A stretch of DNA of 64,000 bases from Echinococcus granulosus (Eukaryota > Platyhelminthes > Cestoda > Cyclophyllidea > Taeniidae). The DNA lies in assembly GCF_000524195.1 (NCBI RefSeq), contig NW_020170420.1:430910-494909 (forward strand), in the 5' to 3' direction. Position 1 is the stretch's first letter, and each line of letters begins with the position of its first letter. The position numbers were made by a program, and so were the translations under genes. Below are positions 58,501 to 64,000 of the stretch, piece by piece. The notes under the pieces are model-generated. The model searched no databases. It was given only the letters and a program-made list of their open reading frames with translations, and was not told the origin of the DNA.

Positions 58501-61500
58501 AGCGTCCCTTTCTGACTTAGATTGGAATAAGTAAATTGGCTTTACAGTGGTAGAAGTATAAGGTATTCTCCAGTCTGGAGGAAGGTAGTAACTGTAAAAA
58601 GGGCAGGAGGTGGGAGCTGTGCCTTTTGTACTTTTACAGACTTATTAGTTAAAAAATTTACTAATTCCAAAGCCTTGAGGATGTAAAGGTCAAGAACTTT
58701 AAAGAAGTTACCCAGCCTGCTAAATTACAACAACTTACGGCTGGAAAAGATTATGTTCCTAACCATAAATAGGTTATTTAATATTTAGGCTTTTTCCACA
58801 ATGAAGGAGACGAAAGACTCAAAACTTCTTTTGAAAATGTAATCACAAATCGCCTGAAATTCAGGAGCTGAGGGATGAAAGAAGAAGTAAAGCAGAAATT
58901 TCATGTTGGTACTGCAAAACGTACAGCATTGATCGCGTCATTCCCCATGGCCTAAAAATTTCGCACCAACAGTAGCGAAGGCCCATTATTATCATGGAAA
59001 CTGACGAAAAGGTCACGAACGTGGGTGGGATAGATCTCTATTTGGAGCATTAAACTGCCAAATAATAAATGTTCTCACATGAATTTGGAGCATATGCACA
59101 TGGCAACTGTATGTACCCGTATCTTGAAATTGAGCCAAGCTATGACTGTGTACACATTGGTGAATTAAAAGTCTTCCTTAAATGTACAAATATGCTTTGC
59201 AGCAATAACCAAAGGCTATTTTGTAACAAAATTTAAAAATCCATAAAATTTTAACCTTGTAACTGAGTAAACACTTCACCATCAATTCATTTCAAAATTC
59301 GAAACTTGTGAATAACGAATGCGAGTAGTTTTAGAATTTCCTTAAGCAATGTCAGAAGATGTGAGCAAAACTAAAAACAATATTTTGCTTTATAAATGGG
59401 TTTATGCTAAGACATTAAACAATGTGAGGTTGGTACCAGCTACCACCCTTACTCCTCCTTTAAGAGAGCTGTCCTGAATTCTTTCTTGAATTACTGGTCT
59501 GCCCGCACAACACATTTTGTTATTTTAGTAGTACTGTCTTTTTTAGGGGTGAACTAGCATGGGTTCTTTGTATACATTTACTATTATTAGTTTATCGGCA
59601 ATGTAGCCCTCCAAACCCTCCCTGGAGTTGCAAGGAGACATATTGGTAAGGCAGGGCTTGCATTACTAACATGCAGAAAGGCTAAGAGGTTCGTGACATG
59701 ACCCAAAAGCCATGTTACCTAAAGGGATTACAAGCCGCTGAGACTTAACCGCTCGTGTAGTCAAACGAAGGGCTAAGCAGGCTACCGAAGCACTGCATCA
59801 AATATTTGAGTCAACGAAGAAGATGTAAGGAAAATCGTGCAATGCATTGCGTTATTAGAGGAAACTTAGATAATGTTTAATAAGAAGCTTGCGTAAAGGT
59901 TTCTTTTTGCCTTAACATTACTCCTCAGTGAAGGTGCAAAATTCGCTTGGGGAACGAATAAAAAGCCCAATTAAATTTATTCCTCCTAGACTGTTTAATT
60001 TGCGTATTTAAACAGTATATAATCTGCACAAACAAGTAAGTAATTAAACACAATTTTTTATAATCCATCATTATCGTATATATGTGGACCTAAAGTAGCA
60101 ATATTTTATTTGACTTTTATCATTGCCATAATGTTATTTGTACTAGATAAAGCAAGATACTATGATTTTCTAAAAAGGGGGTAATTATTTACTATTTCCA
60201 CCCAAGAGTCTACCACATGACATCGTTTTCACTTCCATTCGTAAAAGCTCCAATTTGCCGACAGCAACACAATTCTGATGTTCCCTAGCCACCTCGACGA
60301 TTGCGTTAACAACTGACGACTGAACCTTTTCCTGTCAATTTTTGCAAGTACAACGTCTTAGCTAATCACTTGCGGCATAAAGGGATCTGACCTAAGTGAA
60401 AAGTCAAGGCTGGAACACGCTTTTCTTTTACTAAACGAAAAAGAAGCGGTACGATTCAAAATTTATGTCACCCGCCGAAAATGGGTTTGAGATTTGGCGT
60501 CGCCGTGTTTGAGCGCTTTAGTCGTGGGGCTGAAATCCCCGTTTTCGAAATCATTTCATCTAATTAGGAAAAGCTTAGTTAGTCCACTCTTGACATCCTT
60601 AATTAAATCCACTTTTCCCTAACAGATACAAATTGTGGGCAATTACTTATTTGGGATGAGCTTAAAAGCCAAATTTGTTGGTATCGTTTCTGTCAGTAGT
60701 GCCCTCCATGCCCCTTGGTGGGGACCCAAACATTGAACGCTGCGGTGGACGAAGCTGGTCCAAACCGAAGGCGTCGGATGGGTGGTTGGCTAAAGCCCCG
60801 GAGATCCGCAACAGGAGGGTGGTTTGAGTCACGTTGCGGAGAAGTGCAGTCGAAAGCCTCTGTAATTCAAAAGTACAAACTGTGGGAAGAACTATGCATC
60901 GGACACACTTCTGATGATGACTGCGTGGAAAATAGGAAGAAAAGGTAGAGTAAATGCAGAAATGTAGCCCCACAAAGCCACTTTATGTACTTATATTAGC
61001 CCCTGGGCAAATATTCCCGCAAACTGCGACTGGTATGTAAAATGTACCCGTTCGAGGGTAACTATGCAAAGCCAGTGCATCCTTTGCGATGGAATTTTGG
61101 CTTATCAACCCTCTTAACTCCCAAGGAACGCTTTCGCAAGGTCGCTCTTTCCTGTTATTGCCTTCCTCTTTTCTTTTATTACGTGCTAGTGTGAAATTAA
61201 CTCTTCACGACATGTGAGACTGTACTACTAAATAAAGGTTTTCAGTAGTTATTTCCCCAAGTTACAAAAGTTGTGGGTGCTTAAAGTTGCCGATGGATGA
61301 GAAAGGCGCTCTGCTAGACTAGCTGACGCGTGGGTGCAAGTTTTAGAAGAAATGGCTTTTTTCTGTCCTGGGTCAGGAGTACGAGGTCGGGCCTATCGTT
61401 GGCCGCCACCTCCAGCGGATGCATCGATGGCATCATCAACAACCCATCAAGTTTCCCATGATTGTCTCAAAGCCCGCCAAAAAAGGAGAAAAAGGATGCG

Positions 61501-62530
61501 TAAATTAGGCGCCGCTATTACGGATACCCATTCCCATTGTTGCCAGGCGACCCGATATCACTAAAATCTCGGAATTCTCCTTATTTTTCGAATAGGCTGA
61601 GCCAATGCATTCTGGGGAGGTGTGTTTTCATCAAAACAAAATCGCCTCTCTTTATTCGGTGCAATTGTCGGTTACATAATCGCTTCAAGAGAAGGTCATC
61701 CACGTAGACAAAAATGCCCTCAATTTGAGGTGCCTTTCAGGCAAAAAATTTTAGCCTAGAAGAACAACGGCTTGCCTCGGATGCCCCAATGACCTTCGAA
61801 ATTTTAAATACGTTGCTATTTTCAGCCACGGGTTCACTCAAATTCCCAAAAAGTTACTCGTAAAAAGCTCTGCCGACTTTATAACTTTTATTTCATAATT
61901 GAAAAAATGAGCTCTTCAATCATCTTGTTCTTATGTAAACCGTAGAGCTGTTACGAGGTGGAGCTTATGGGTGTATCTGGGCTTGGAGGTCGTCAAGATT
62001 CTTTACCGCAGCAATCGATGGAATAGACGGGACGCCAAATGGAGGTGTTTCTACGCTTCGGCGCAAGCCAAGGGAGGACCACCCGCGGATGCGTGATGGC
62101 CGGCTGAAGACCGCCGGTGGAGGAGGGTGGTAGAGGCACCGCGGCGGCTACAATCTCGTCTATTTTTAGTATTTGAGGTGCCCTAGATCTTGTAATGATT
62201 ATAAGCGCACTTATGGTACCTCTGTACTTGATATTAGCCAATCAGAAGGGAGATAGCGGAGGAGGGCGCGACATTTGAAAGCAGCCAAACATTGGATACG
62301 GAAATGGATGCCTTAGGAACATCGAAACGGGAGTGCTTTTCAAGGGGTTGCAGACACCGATTCCCAGAGGGAATAAGCACCCTTACAGGATATCCTCTTT
62401 CCCCCAATAAGACGCGAATTCGTCAAGTAAAGCCCCGCAGTGCCGCTCCCATCTCAGTTTTTCTGTACAGCTGCTGAGTTCCCAAGTGATAGTCCGGTCC
62501 CAAGGAAGGGCTGTGGCCAACAATCCGAGA
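55563..62530. other. Stretch without a supported gene
   Basis: About 7 kb. A candidate mini-exon at about 56392-56455 (plus) reads EVPARHEHLQRVLEQQTKLK after an ACTAG acceptor, but has no partner. Open frames at 57.3 and 60.7 kb have no motifs. GC rises around 62.0-62.2 kb without a recognisable gene. Confidence 0.4.
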
Positions 62531-62544
62531 ATTGTCAGCAGTTG

Positions 62545-63000
62545 ACAGTCTTCCAGGCCGGAAGCAACATTTCGGCAACAGCAAGTGGTATTCCATCCTT
62601 CATGACGAAGATTCAAGAGCCTTACAAAATAAAGTTAGCCTTCCAGTGGCGTCAAAAGGTTCTCTATTCTTTATGGCTAACAGTCAGGGATCATCCAGAC
62701 CGGAATCAACATCCTGAAGGAGGCAAGTGGTTCTCCGTCCTTCATGACCAAAAGTTCCATTCCTCATGATCTAGAGTAGAGACTCTTGCAGGCCGTAATC
62801 AACATTTCAGTGACGACGACTGGTTTTTCATTCTTCATTCTTCACGTCTGAAACCGACGTTTTCATGCCAGAATTATTTTCCCATTCTTCGTGCCTAAGA
62901 TTTGCAAGCCTTCCAGAGTGGATTCAACCGTTCCGAAGGCGACAAGTGGTTCTCCATTCCTCATGACTAAGCCTTAAGAGCCTTCAAAATCGTAAAGCCT
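62545..63000 (+). repeat. Degenerate tandem repeat, unit about 72 bp
   Basis: Recurring blocks TTCCAG-CCGGAA-CAACATT, then CAAGTGGTTCTCCATCCTTC, then ATGACGAAGATTCAAGAGCC, repeat five to six times with indels. The best copies start near 62550, 62695, 62790 and 62910. It is an old minisatellite. Short open frames here arise from the repeat. Confidence 0.7.
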
Positions 63001-64000
63001 CGACGCTTGTGTAGTTCATCGTCAGTAACAGTTTCTTTGGCCAACAGCTTTTCCGTCCGCCATGCACTCCACCCCCTCACACTGTCATCCAACAAGGTTA
63101 GCGAATGGTCGCCGCACTTCTGTGTCCAGAGATCGTCTAATTTCTGCCTTCTTTGATCATTTCCCCCTAATTTTTTGAAACCTCACATTGCCCTCGTGGG
63201 TGTGTGTGTTCCCGTTGTGCGTTGCCTTCGGTGTGGACTAAAGACCGCGCGTCCTCGCAACGCGAACTCCAACCGTCGAGCATAAATAACGCAGCAATGG
63301 GCGATAACTGACCGAGCGTCCGGTCCTTACCCCTTCCCTCCCCCCACTCGCGTTTGCCCTGGATGGAGGATAAAATGAACCATCTGCAGAAGCAGTCACC
63401 CGAATGTGGACAAAAATTTCCACTTTTTTTTCTGTCCATCCCTGAGGGAAGACTGATCCCGGCAGGGCGTGGTTTGGATGGCATACGCCTAATATGTACG
63501 AGATTGTTAAGGCAGGAAAGGAACCAATTTATCTGTCTTACTTTAATTGTCACCGTTAGACGGCATCAACAACTGTCGCCGTGGTTCCTCGTGTAGACCT
63601 ACGAGACCTTCAATTGCGTGTGCGTCGGCGACTGAGGAGGGCAAAGTGACATGAAGCGCCTCCGCCCTCCCTGACAACGCTGCGCAACATGAAGTTGTAA
63701 AGGGTTCAGCGCTTCTTCCTCCCACCTCCAGATTCGGGTCTACAGGGATCAGAACACGTCTTTTTCTTGAGAGTCCCCTCCATTTTGTAATGATAAAAAA
63801 ATCAAAGCCGTAGGGACTGAAGAGCCGGACAGATGCTTAATGGAGCAGCCTCCAACAAGCTCCATGTAGGCAAGAACAGGCCATGTAGGATACCACTAGA
63901 TGGTCTTGAAGTTTTGTACCCCATCGGTGGGTTGTGGCAAGAAGTGGAACCACTTCATGGAGCTCTGGTGGGAAACGCACTGCCAAAAAATGATGCTGTT
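63001..64000. other. GC-richer end of window without a supported gene
   Basis: Contains overlapping open frames on both strands at 63167-63600, none with motif or splice support. Could be the edge of a gene or a CpG-rich promoter beyond the window. Confidence 0.35.

Noticed and set aside
1..64000. tRNA, rRNA, CRISPR or prokaryotic operon features.
   Set aside because: No cloverleaf with a TTCGA-type arm, no rRNA blocks and no spaced direct repeats were seen.

Overview
This is eukaryotic, intron-rich, AT-rich nuclear DNA. It contains no operons, ribosome-binding sites or CRISPR arrays. Coding exons are short, bounded by GT/AG signals and separated by introns of up to about 5 kb. A run of exactly 100 N (47861-47960) marks a scaffold join. 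The only recognisable proteins are a divergent EGF-receptor ectodomain and a Bicaudal-C-like KH protein. Together with short secreted orphan proteins and long AT-rich introns, these fit a parasitic flatworm, most likely a tapeworm. That placement is inference; no marker here proves it.

Layout. (1) 1-3.6 kb, minus strand: the N-terminal receptor L domain of an EGFR-family receptor tyrosine kinase, in two phase-matched exons; the rest of the gene runs off the left edge. (2) 3.6-7.5 kb: head-to-head intergenic DNA. (3) 7.6-25.0 kb, plus strand: a Bicaudal-C-like gene. I can chain twelve exons with consistent phases (1,992 coding bases, about 663 residues). Exons from 10.5 to 20.8 kb are well supported, the KH1 exons are supported by pattern, and the first three exons are tentative. 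No SAM domain is visible. (4) 25-38 kb: gene-poor DNA with a GILT-like fragment that looks broken, one possible terminal exon, and dispersed repeats. (5) 38.2-55.6 kb: a loose cluster of at least five small genes (minus strand at 38.2, 48.3, 50.5 and 53.7 kb; plus strand at 55.3 kb). Each encodes a 63-106 residue secreted protein with a signal peptide and one pair of cysteines exactly 20 residues apart (C-x20-C). A decayed member lies at 51.1-51.4 kb and a possible one at 43.7 kb. (6) 55.6-64 kb: no convincing gene; a degenerate tandem repeat of about 72 bp lies at 62.5-63.0 kb.

The secreted cluster is the main discovery candidate. The five members barely share sequence outside the motif, but they share architecture: an AG splice acceptor 10-12 bases before the ATG, a signal peptide often ending in an aromatic-S/T-x-A pattern, a linker of very variable length, an amphipathic C-x20-C helix, and a short tail. 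I do not recognise this as a named family. It is not antigen B, which has no such cysteine pair.
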